Below, piece by piece: positions 7,708 to 12,805 of a stretch of 22,416 bases of DNA. Source of the DNA: JBFXAN01 sp050184225. Its GTDB lineage: Bacteria; Chloroflexota; Dehalococcoidia; CAUJGQ01. The position numbers were made by a program, and so were the translations under genes. Every line of letters begins with the position of its first letter. Positions within the stretch are counted from its first letter, which is position 1. The stretch is taken from contig JBFXAN010000105.1 in NCBI GenBank assembly GCA_050184225.1, positions 1 to 22,416 of the forward strand, written 5' to 3'. The notes below the pieces were generated by a model. That model saw only the letters and a list, made by a program, of their open reading frames with translations, was not told the origin of the DNA and did not search any database.

Positions 7708-7732
7708 GGCGCCGGAGGGTGGACCCGGCGCC
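7708..7732 (-). terminator. GC-rich hairpin directly behind the HTH gene
   Basis: Perfect arms GGCGCCGG (7708-7715) and CCGGCGCC (7725-7732) enclose a 9-base loop. It begins a few bases after the stop of the HTH gene (7740-7738) in the direction of transcription and is followed by TTCCTCC. Together with the next hairpin it forms a tandem pair. Confidence 0.4.
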
Positions 7733-7737
7733 GGCTG

Positions 7738-7956
7738 CTACCGCTCGCGCTGATGGACGGCCGCGCGTGCCTTCGCCTCGGCCCGCTGTCGGGCCAGGCG
7801 CTCGACGCTCCGGCGGGCGAACAGCCGGCCGATGCTCGTCACCTCGATCGGGATCAGATCACCGTTCGCGGCCATCTGGCGCACGCGGTCCGGCGTGACA
7901 CCCAGGACGCGCGCCGCCTCCGCTGTGCTGAGCAGTTCGGGGTTCGCGGCGACCAT
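7738..7956 (-). CDS. Excisionase-family helix-turn-helix protein
   Basis: This small DNA-binding protein of 72 residues reads LLSTAEAARVLGVTPDRVRQ and then a wing-like strand ending in GRLFARRSVERLARQR, the classic pattern of the excisionase/MerR-like HTH_17 family. The frame is open further upstream, but the ATG at 7956 is chosen because AAGGAGG lies 6 bases before it and the product then starts where family members start. The basic, Ala-rich tail could contact DNA. In a phage such a protein may be an excisionase or an early regulator; no integrase is visible here to support the former. A GTGTTG/CAACAC inverted repeat sits just upstream. Confidence 0.8.
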   Translation of the reverse strand: MVAANPELLSTAEAARVLGVTPDRVRQMAANGDLIPIEVTSIGRLFARRSVERLARQRAEAKARAAVHQRER

Positions 7957-7971
7957 GGATGCCTCCTTGTT

Positions 7972-7989
7972 GTGTTGAATAGACAACAC
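7972..7989. promoter_or_regulatory. Inverted repeat in the divergent control region
   Basis: Arms GTGTTG (7972-7977) and CAACAC (7984-7989) with a 6-base spacer lie just upstream of the ribosome binding site of the minus-strand HTH gene, in the gap to the plus-strand gene at 8066. The gap 7957-8065 is the only divergent intergenic stretch within the element. It is a reasonable operator candidate, perhaps for the HTH protein itself. A weak plus-strand promoter can be proposed with TTGAAT at 7975 and AGGATA 17 bases later; this is a low-certainty reading. Confidence 0.35.
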
Positions 7990-8065
7990 TACATTCCAGG
8001 ATACCGCGTGCGGGACCGCCCCGTCTATCGACACGCGGCGAAGCGAGGGTAGAATCGGCTTCCAG

Positions 8066-8449
8066 ATGAGCCTCGCAGGCTTTGGAGGATCAGCCATCGC
8101 CACGTTCTACCGTATCGTCAAGTCGGACCCGCCTACACACGCCGACTTCTTTTCGCTGGCGCGACGGACTCGGCCACCCACTCCTGACACCTACCCCGAA
8201 CGCGACCCATTCGGCGTGCTCTTGTACCTCGGCGTTTCGGTCTACGACCGGGATGATCTCGCCCGCAAGATGGCCCAGCAGATCCCACTCACCGGATCGT
8301 TCATCGCTCAACTTGAGTTCTCAACCGACGGGCCGATTCGAGGCGCGAAAACGACGAAAAGGAAAGGACATTACACACTCTGGGGGAGGCCCAGTGATAT
8401 CCTGGATACGGTACAGTGGGTTTCACCGGTAGGAGACCCAAGCGAGTAA
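8066..8449 (+). CDS. Uncharacterised protein, first gene of a plus-strand cassette
   Basis: This protein of up to 127 residues lies against the direction of all its neighbours. Its core begins ATFYRIVKSDPPTHADF and ends with a conserved-looking GHYTLWGRPSDILD segment followed by VQWVSP. I have an impression of similar hypothetical proteins in other bacteria but can name no family. The ATG at 8066 has no clear ribosome binding site. A strong GGAGG (8084-8088) instead stands 7 bases before an in-frame ATC (8096), right where the conserved part begins, so the true start may be there. The next gene follows 4 bases after the stop, so the two are probably made and work together. Confidence 0.7.
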   Translation: MSLAGFGGSAIATFYRIVKSDPPTHADFFSLARRTRPPTPDTYPERDPFGVLLYLGVSVYDRDDLARKMAQQIPLTGSFIAQLEFSTDGPIRGAKTTKRKGHYTLWGRPSDILDTVQWVSPVGDPSE

Positions 8450-8453
8450 CGCC

Positions 8454-8687
8454 ATGACCTACGCAATTTGGGACCAACAATCGGCCAACCTTGTCGGCGA
8501 CTTCGATTCCGAAGGCGAGGCGCTGGCGTTCGTGAGCGTTGCGATCAAGTCCAACTCTAACATCGCGCTCGGCTGGGCACTCACGGTTGAGGATGACAAC
8601 GAGAATGTCCGCTCAATCGCCGCCGGCCGCGATCTCCTTCTCCGCGTCATGCGGCCACAGCCAGAGATTATCTGGCAGTCCGTCTAG
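8454..8687 (+). CDS. Uncharacterised small protein, second gene of the plus-strand cassette
   Basis: This acidic 77-residue protein begins MTYAIWDQQSANLVGDFDSE and continues with an alternating strand/helix pattern (EALAFVSVAIK, GWALTVEDD). It resembles small proteins of the 'YAIWDxxxxNLVGDxDSExEAL' type, for which I know no function. It starts 4 bases behind the upstream gene. A two-gene toxin-antitoxin-like or anti-phage cassette is a possibility from size, coupling and position, but no known toxin or antitoxin motif is visible. An 18-bp palindrome starts at the last base of its stop codon. Confidence 0.65.
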   Translation: MTYAIWDQQSANLVGDFDSEGEALAFVSVAIKSNSNIALGWALTVEDDNENVRSIAAGRDLLLRVMRPQPEIIWQSV

Positions 8688-8704
8688 ATCCAGCCGGCTG
8701 GATC
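8687..8704. repeat. 18-bp perfect palindrome behind the two-gene cassette
   Basis: GATCCAGCC (8687-8695) is followed directly by its exact reverse complement GGCTGGATC (8696-8704), with no spacer. It starts on the final base of the upstream stop codon. Without a loop or U-run it fits a protein-binding dyad better than a terminator. Confidence 0.5.
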
Positions 8705-8732
8705 GCCAAGTCTGAAAGTCTGCGAGACCCAG

Positions 8733-8758
8733 CGAGGTCCTTCCTACGGAGGATCTCG
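8733..8758 (+). promoter_or_regulatory. Hairpin hiding a ribosome binding site
   Basis: On plus-strand RNA, 8733-8744 (CGAGGTCCTTCC) pairs with 8748-8758 (GGAGGATCTCG) around a TAC loop, with one bulged U and one G-U pair. The 3' arm contains the GGAGG that serves the GTG at 8761. The fold would close the site unless opened by another factor. Confidence 0.5.
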
Positions 8759-8760
8759 TC

Positions 8761-8889
8761 GTGTCATTCGACCAACTGCTCGACCTCGCCAGCCTCGCCG
8801 TCACCATCATCAGCCCTATCGTCGCGAACCACCGTCCCACACGACCCTCGGACTACCAGCCTGACGAAAATAGCGCCGGTGAAGGCTAA
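8761..8889 (+). CDS. Possible 42-residue hydrophobic peptide
   Basis: A GTG at 8761 stands 8 bases after GGAGG and opens a frame of 42 codons ending at TAA (8887-8889). The predicted peptide begins with SFDQLLDLASLAVTIISPIV, a hydrophobic helix long enough to cross a membrane, followed by a polar tail with Pro, Arg and acidic residues. It resembles small holin-like or toxin-like peptides in shape only. The ribosome binding site is buried in a hairpin, as is often seen for tightly held small toxins. The gene overlaps the tail of the opposite-strand zinc-ribbon gene (8816-9061). It could be a chance frame. Confidence 0.4.
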   Translation: MSFDQLLDLASLAVTIISPIVANHRPTRPSDYQPDENSAGEG

Positions 8890-9061
8890 CCTTTGCGTAT
8901 CGCTGCGTGTCCCGACACCGGCCGCAGACGATCCGCCCATCGCCGAGGCCGAACAGCGATCGGACGAAGCGATGGCAGCCGGGGCAGCGGAGGAACCAAC
9001 CGGATCGGCGCCGCAGGCGCTCCAAGGGCGCGTAATCGCGATGCTCGGTTGCCGTGCTCAT
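8816..9061 (-). CDS. Small zinc-ribbon protein
   Basis: This 81-residue basic protein has two CxxC knuckles, CPGC and CGRC, separated by 18 residues, making a probable zinc ribbon. The rest is Arg-rich. It starts at an ATG that overlaps the stop of the upstream gene as ATGA (9061-9058), so the pair is translationally coupled. Small phage zinc ribbons of this kind often bind nucleic acid or other proteins, but no specific role can be named. Its 3' end overlaps a possible plus-strand small gene. Confidence 0.6.
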   Translation of the reverse strand: MSTATEHRDYAPLERLRRRSGWFLRCPGCHRFVRSLFGLGDGRIVCGRCRDTQRYAKVSLHRRYFRQAGSPRVVWDGGSRR

Positions 9062-9273
9062 ACGCTCACCGCCTCGTCTTCATCCTCATCGTCGTCATCG
9101 ACGCGGATCTCGCCGCACCCCAGCGCCGTGCAATCATGCCGGCGCACACGCCAGGCGCGATCGGCGTCGTCGGGTTGACAGCACTGCCAGCCGCCGAGGA
9201 GGTCGTGACGCTGGCGCCAGCCGGTACGTGAGCCGCAGACGCTACAGGGGCGGGTTGGGGCGGCGGCGTTCAC
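9058..9273 (-). CDS. Small Cys-rich protein with acidic tail
   Basis: Translation probably starts at a GTG at 9273 that overlaps the stop of the primase gene as GTGA, giving 71 residues; a longer frame starting at 9366 would run inside the primase gene and is not favoured. The protein has CSVCG near its start, a CC pair in WQCCQPDD, then HDCTALGCGEIRV, enough for one or two zinc sites. It ends in an extremely acidic run of Asp and Glu. The acidic end may mimic DNA or serve as a protein contact; this is inference. The next zinc-ribbon gene overlaps its stop. Confidence 0.6.
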   Translation of the reverse strand: MNAAAPTRPCSVCGSRTGWRQRHDLLGGWQCCQPDDADRAWRVRRHDCTALGCGEIRVDDDDEDEDEAVSV

Positions 9274-10985
9274 GACGCACCCCCGTAGATCGTTCGCCAG
9301 AACGACTGACCGCCGAGCCGCACCGCGCAATCGCCGCAGACCGGATACCGGCTGCTGGCCCGGCACAACGCGCAGGACGTAAAGCCGTCGCGCGGCTCTT
9401 TTGAACCTGATGTAAAGGTGTTTGACATCAAGGTTTTCCCACGAGCGCCGCCCATGTCGCCTAGATCCTTAGTGTTAACGCTCTTTACATCAGGTTCAGA
9501 ATCGCCGGCCGGGTTGACATCCGAGTCGCGGCAGCAGGGGCGACGGCAGCGGCTCAGGTCGGGGTGACAGTGCTGGTGTGGCCGCGCGGCACCCTTCGGC
9601 GGGACGAACGTCGCCAGCGCCTCCAGAAACGTGAACACGCCGCTGCTGAGTTTGACGGTGCGACCGCGTACCACCTCGCGCTCGCCGATGATCTCGCCGG
9701 TCGTGGTGTCGATGATCGGCTGCCGGGCAAAGCAGTAGCCCAGCGTGAGCAGTCCCCACGCCTCGAATCGCTTCAGGTGGTTGCTGACGCTTTGCCGCGA
9801 GACGCCCGTCATGGGCGCGATCACATCGCCGATCCAGGCGACGAACGAGCCGTCTGGCTGCAACCGGCCGCGTTCTTCGGCGGACACCGCTTCGACGGCG
9901 AGGGCGATCCCGGTGTTCGCCTCGTGCTTGAGGGCGCCATTCTGCCGGATACGCGCGGCGATGTGGAGCAACCGTCCTTGCAGGATGGCGACCTGCTGCA
10001 CATCGTTCGATCCGCTCGTGCCGGTCCGCTTCGTGCAGAGGATCGCGACCGGCTCCCGCTCGCGGTCGATCACGGCCCGCGCCGTGATCTCGTAGTACTC
10101 GCGCCGGTCCGTGAACTTGTTCCAGCCCAGGGACTGATCTCGCTCGGTGAGCGCCGCAGCGATGCCGCTGGCCGTCATGCCGTGCTCTTCGAGGATGCAG
10201 CCGAGCCGGTAGAGCGATGCGGAGCGGTCGATGACACCCGGCTCGTCCTTCCGATAGACAACGAGTTCGCCCCGCCAGACGCGAAGCGCGTCACCGTCCA
10301 GGCGGACCGGCGGCTCGTCGCCGTCGCCGTCAATTGCTTCACCTGAAGTCGTTCGCGCGGTGCGGGCCGGTGCCTCCGGCAGTGCGGCGAGGAGATCATC
10401 GGGGTCGTACACCGGCCCGTCATCGCGGATGATCGTGACGATCGGTGAACCGGCGTACTTGTGGTTGGGGAAGGTCGGCGGCCGAAGAAGTTGGGTCAGA
10501 TCCCATCCGCTCGTATCGGCGCCGATCGCGTAGGCGAGCCGGCGGTTGATCTCCTCGCCGATGGCCGGCGCCACCGCACAGGAGAGCAGCCAATATTCCT
10601 GGGTGCGGCCGGGGCTGCTCTCCACGCTGATTGTGGACGGCGGGATGCCCGGTGGGACCGTCGCCCCGTCGCCATCGACGTAGCAGGCGCGAAGCTTGGC
10701 CGCCTTCTGCTTCGCGCGGCCCTCCCCGAATGGGCCGCGCTCGGTGAACAAGTGCGCGCCGTGATAGACCTCGCGGCCGGCGGCCGCCCACTCACGGATC
10801 TGCTGTTCGGCGTTCCCGGCGCTGTGCGGGTAGGGATAGTACTTGTCCTTCGGGTCGGTGAGCATCTTCACGCCGGGCGCGGCCCGCACGCCGGAGAAGA
10901 TGCGGACGTAACCGCGCTCGCCGTCGAAGATCCGGCGCCACAAGGCGAGCGCGGCGGTTGTGTGGCGGGCGGCCGGGGCGCTCAT
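9270..10985 (-). CDS. RepB-like primase/replication protein with winged helix and zinc ribbon
   Basis: This replication protein of about 571 residues starts with a primase-polymerase-like domain: ACYVDGDGA (about 101-109) gives the paired acidic residues, SSPGRTQEYWLL (124-135) the central motif, and DLTQLLRPPTFPNHK (163-177) the third motif, as in plasmid and phage RepB-type primases. A DNA-binding helix-turn-helix follows at about 395-412 (GVSRQSVSNHLKRFEAWGLL). The C-terminus has Cys clusters including CALC...CGDC (539-554). It starts at an ATG overlapping the upstream stop as TGATG; a GTG 3 bases earlier is an alternative. The low-GC repeat cluster inside its 3' part may be the element's origin. 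No separate helicase is seen nearby. Confidence 0.8.
   Translation of the reverse strand: MSAPAARHTTAALALWRRIFDGERGYVRIFSGVRAAPGVKMLTDPKDKYYPYPHSAGNAEQQIREWAAAGREVYHGAHLFTERGPFGEGRAKQKAAKLRACYVDGDGATVPPGIPPSTISVESSPGRTQEYWLLSCAVAPAIGEEINRRLAYAIGADTSGWDLTQLLRPPTFPNHKYAGSPIVTIIRDDGPVYDPDDLLAALPEAPARTARTTSGEAIDGDGDEPPVRLDGDALRVWRGELVVYRKDEPGVIDRSASLYRLGCILEEHGMTASGIAAALTERDQSLGWNKFTDRREYYEITARAVIDREREPVAILCTKRTGTSGSNDVQQVAILQGRLLHIAARIRQNGALKHEANTGIALAVEAVSAEERGRLQPDGSFVAWIGDVIAPMTGVSRQSVSNHLKRFEAWGLLTLGYCFARQPIIDTTTGEIIGEREVVRGRTVKLSSGVFTFLEALATFVPPKGAARPHQHCHPDLSRCRRPCCRDSDVNPAGDSEPDVKSVNTKDLGDMGGARGKTLMSNTFTSGSKEPRDGFTSCALCRASSRYPVCGDCAVRLGGQSFWRTIYGGAS
9403..9497. repeat. Inverted-repeat cluster inside the primase gene, candidate origin
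   Basis: A 15-bp sequence GAACCTGATGTAAAG (9403-9417) recurs as its exact reverse complement at 9483-9497. Between them, GACATCAAGG (9424-9433) repeats the core of the unit, and a further TTGACATCC lies just outside (about 9514-9522). The stretch is clearly richer in A and T than the flanking coding sequence and includes GTTAAC. Repeats inside the gene of the initiator protein recall the lambda O arrangement, where the protein binds its own gene as the origin. The origin role is inference. Confidence 0.5.
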
Positions 10986-11230
10986 CACGCCACCGCCACG
11001 CCGTACCGCCGGCGGAGGTGGCGTGTGCAGCGGCAGCCCTCTTCCGCATAGTGCTTGATCAGCCCCAGCCGGACGCCGGTCACGTCATCGACGACGCCGG
11101 CAGCGGCGATCAGGGCAATCGTCGTTGTCGCGTGCTTACAGTCGATCGTGAGGATGCGAGTGTTGCCGTAATCCTCGGCCGTGATCGTGGCGCCTGTGTT
11201 ATCGTGGTTCTGAGAATTGCGTCCGTCCAT
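10985..11230 (-). CDS. Small uncharacterised phage protein
   Basis: This 81-residue protein starts at an ATG preceded by GGAG (6 bases) and reads MDGRNSQNHDNTGATITAED, then strand-like TRILTIDCKHATTTIALIAA and a tail with CRCTRHLRRRYG. It overlaps the end of the upstream gene and its own stop overlaps the primase start (TGATG), so it belongs to the same early operon. No family is recognised; the two adjacent Cys near the end and the basic tail are its main features. Confidence 0.6.
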   Translation of the reverse strand: MDGRNSQNHDNTGATITAEDYGNTRILTIDCKHATTTIALIAAAGVVDDVTGVRLGLIKHYAEEGCRCTRHLRRRYGVAVA

Positions 11231-11396
11231 CGCGTTCTCCGTCCTTCACTGAAGCCGCCGGTTCGTCCCCGGCGGCCTCTCCATTTCCCGGCTGGTAACT
11301 CAGCACCTTCATCAGCGCCGCTGTCATGCGGGCGGGGTCGGGCGTGTAGGTGCGGGTGATCGCCGCCTGATGGCGTCCGCTACGCGGTGACGGCAT
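11199..11396 (-). CDS. Small uncharacterised phage protein
   Basis: The ATG at 11396 is preceded by GAGGAGG at a spacing of about 9 bases and gives 65 residues, starting MPSPRSGRHQAAITRTYTPD and including ARMTAALMKVL. A longer frame to 11537 exists but would fully overlap the upstream gene. The segment 'RTYTPDPARMTAALMKVL' resembles short helical proteins found beside phage replication genes; no function is known to me. It overlaps the upstream gene by 17 bases and the downstream gene by about 32, a compact early-phage layout. Confidence 0.55.
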   Translation of the reverse strand: MPSPRSGRHQAAITRTYTPDPARMTAALMKVLSYQPGNGEAAGDEPAASVKDGERDGRTQFSEPR

Positions 11397-11559
11397 CGAT
11401 CTGCGCCTCCTCGTGCATGAGTAGCCCGCGCCGGCGCAGATCGGCGCAGATGAGCGCGCGAGCCTGCAACACGAGCGGGCGATACTCTTGCTCACCGAGG
11501 CGCAGGAGCGCCCGGTATTCTTGCTCGTCGAGCTCAACGCGGACCGTGATCAGTGGCAT
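11380..11559 (-). CDS. Probable ribbon-helix-helix protein, 59 residues
   Basis: The frame starts at an ATG (11559) with GGAGG 9 bases upstream. The product begins MPLITVRVELDEQEYRALLR: a short beta-strand followed by two helices, as in Arc/MetJ/CopG-type repressors, although such a match from sequence alone is tentative. An 11-residue unit is repeated inside it (EQEYRALL and EQEYRPLV). Directly upstream is a 26-bp perfect palindrome that would suit a dimeric repressor and overlaps the ribosome binding site. It probably regulates the early operon that follows it, including its own gene. It is the first gene after the palindrome. Confidence 0.6.
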   Translation of the reverse strand: MPLITVRVELDEQEYRALLRLGEQEYRPLVLQARALICADLRRRGLLMHEEAQIDAVTA

Positions 11560-11567
11560 AGGGCCGT

Positions 11568-11593
11568 ACCTCCTCGACGATCGTCGAGGAGGT
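11568..11593. promoter_or_regulatory. 26-bp perfect palindrome over the ribosome binding site
   Basis: ACCTCCTCGACGA (11568-11580) is followed by its exact reverse complement (11581-11593) with no spacer. In the minus-strand transcript the last part is GAGGAGGT, which contains the ribosome binding site of the small gene at 11559. It may serve as a repressor operator in DNA, as a closing hairpin in RNA, or both. Confidence 0.6.
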
Positions 11594-11616
11594 GACCTGT
11601 GACTGAATATCTACGG

Positions 11617-11635
11617 GACCTATGACGACCTATGA
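11617..11635. repeat. Tandem 9-bp direct repeat, period 10
   Basis: GACCTATGA occurs at 11617-11625 and again at 11627-11635, one helical turn apart, overlapping the stop of the HTH/zinc-ribbon gene and lying upstream of the palindrome and the early operon. A TAGATA-like -10 box is possible on the minus strand between this repeat and the palindrome. Confidence 0.4.
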
Positions 11636-12046
11636 GTTGCCGCGTTTTTTCGGCGGGAGGAGATCGGGGCGCGTCTTATACAGCCGAGTGAACCAACTCC
11701 AGACCGTTGGCTCCGGTACATCCATCTGCTTCGCGATCTGGGGGACGGTTCGACCGGCGCGTCGAAGTCGGGCCGCTTCCTTGACGCGAACATCAAGGCC
11801 GTCGTCTGGCATCGCCGTGCCGGGATACGTCGTCGTGATAGGCGCCGCCAACTCGGTGCAGTTCGGGCAGTACCAAAGAGCACCGACGCCGCCGGTCGGC
11901 GGTGGTGAACCACGCGCGATCTCCAACGGCGCACGACAGTCCGGGCAGGCGCCGGGGTGCTGCCACAGGCGATCACCGTGCGATCCAGCCCCGGAGCGCC
12001 TGCGATAGCGGATCGCCGTAAAGCTCATGGGTGGTACGCTGTCCAT
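11630..12046 (-). CDS. Zinc-ribbon plus helix-turn-helix protein
   Basis: This protein of 138 residues combines an N-terminal zinc ribbon (CPDC ... CPNC, 26 residues between the knuckles) with a C-terminal helix-turn-helix (RVKEAARLRRAGRTVPQIAK followed by QMDVPEPTVWSWFTRL). The HTH is of the resolvase/phage-regulator type. The ATG at 12046 is chosen because GGAGG stands about 10 bases upstream; a later ATG at 12028 and an earlier one at 12121 are also in frame. It is the first minus-strand gene next to the element's right boundary and is likely a DNA-binding early regulator. The stop lies in the tandem repeat region before the early operon. Confidence 0.65.
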   Translation of the reverse strand: MDSVPPMSFTAIRYRRRSGAGSHGDRLWQHPGACPDCRAPLEIARGSPPPTGGVGALWYCPNCTELAAPITTTYPGTAMPDDGLDVRVKEAARLRRAGRTVPQIAKQMDVPEPTVWSWFTRLYKTRPDLLPPKKRGNS

Positions 12047-12235
12047 GCGGGCGGCCCTCCATCGGCCGGCTGCCATGCCGCCTGACGGTGCGAACGTCGA
12101 GGCGGCTTTCCTTACCTTCATTGTCCGACAACCCCGCGATCATCGCACAACCGTTCTGTCACGCGGCCGCGATCACGTGCTCGACTCTGGTGTAGTAGCT
12201 CAACGAACTCGGTCGGTTTTGATGTCTGGCATATC
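12047..12235. other. Boundary region between the phage-like block and chromosomal genes
   Basis: No convincing gene is seen. The minus strand could carry the promoter of the gene at 12046 (for example GACAAT at about 12121-12126 as a -10 box), but this is weak. Family-like DinB sequence resumes in the plus frame right after the stop at 12194-12196, so the junction of phage and host DNA probably lies near 12195. No tRNA is present. Confidence 0.35.
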
Positions 12236-12613
12236 GTGCGGACGGTCGATAACATCGTCCACTTCGTCTTCGAGCGGGAGCAGCCGGTCTGGCTGCAACA
12301 GCGGTTCGACGAGCAGTGGAACCTGCCGAAGGTGGTCCAGGGGACCGGCCAGCCGAGCGTGGACGCCTATGCGCTGGTGTTCCCGGAACCGGAGGAATTC
12401 AAGCGCTACATCCGCGCCGTTGCGGAAGCGGTGGTGCCCCGGATCGCGGCGATGCCGGAGGCGTATCTGGCGGATGAGGTGACGATCAAGCCGTGGGGCG
12501 AGGTCCGGCGGAGCGAGGCGATCGGCTGGGGGTTCATCTCCCACGGCAACGGCCACCTGGGGCGGGTGGGGCTGGCCCGCACGCTCTGGGGGCTGCCCGG
12601 TCTGCCGTTCTAG
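12236..12613 (+). CDS. N-terminally truncated DinB-like protein
   Basis: The 125-residue product starting at a GTG has DinB-superfamily features: VDNIVHFVFEREQPVWLQQR in one helix and a C-terminal FISHGNGHLGRVGLARTLWG with the spaced His residues of the metal site. Intact relatives have about 150-170 residues. The same frame reads family-like sequence (VGFDVWHIVRTVDN) upstream of the GTG as far as the stop at 12194, which shows that the first helix and true start are missing. The likeliest cause is insertion of the neighbouring element. It may no longer be functional. DinB-type proteins are metal-dependent four-helix enzymes or thiol transferases, often stress related. Confidence 0.6.
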   Translation: MRTVDNIVHFVFEREQPVWLQQRFDEQWNLPKVVQGTGQPSVDAYALVFPEPEEFKRYIRAVAEAVVPRIAAMPEAYLADEVTIKPWGEVRRSEAIGWGFISHGNGHLGRVGLARTLWGLPGLPF

Positions 12614-12805
12614 CGCCTGACACTATCACGGAGCCGCCACCGCACCGCGCGTTCATTCCTTCTGTCATCCTGCATATATGGATAAGCAGTTTACTAGCTC
12701 TTGATCTAGCTAGCCACGAACGCATGTTCTGATGGATCATGGATACTGGGAGGATTCGCAGACACCCTGCCCTCCGCGAAGGCCGATTGAGTGAGGAAGA
12801 CGACG
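12614..12805. other. AT-richer intergenic region
   Basis: Between the DinB-like and FMN-type genes lies an AT-rich patch (about 12670-12730). It has CTAGCT (12693-12698) facing AGCTAG (12707-12712), and a loose promoter of TTGATC (12701) with TGTTCT 18 bases later. These are weak signals; no gene or intrinsic terminator is evident. Confidence 0.25.

Larger units (their letters stand above)
1..12195 (-). mobile_element. Prophage-like element, right part (left end outside window)
   Basis: Nearly all genes here lie on the minus strand in tight, often overlapping order. They include phage hallmarks: terminase ATPase and nuclease parts, a TP901-type tape measure protein, a RepB-like primase, an excisionase-type HTH protein and several small zinc-ribbon proteins. 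The right boundary is placed near 12195 because the plus-strand DinB-like gene that follows lacks its N-terminus and its family-like reading begins right after a stop at 12194-12196. No integrase, repressor, portal, capsid or lysis gene is recognisable inside the window. The left boundary is not visible. The boundary position is inference. Confidence 0.75.

Noticed and set aside
8090..8311. Minus-strand frame that would keep the phage operon unbroken
   Set aside because: No motif and no good ribosome binding site; the plus-strand gene here has a plausible conserved core and a coupled partner.
8613..8840. Minus-strand frame of 75 codons between the cassette and the zinc-ribbon gene
   Set aside because: Overlaps the better supported plus-strand gene and has no family pattern.
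12120..12240. tRNA gene as phage attachment site
   Set aside because: No cloverleaf or TTCGA-type arm could be found near the boundary.
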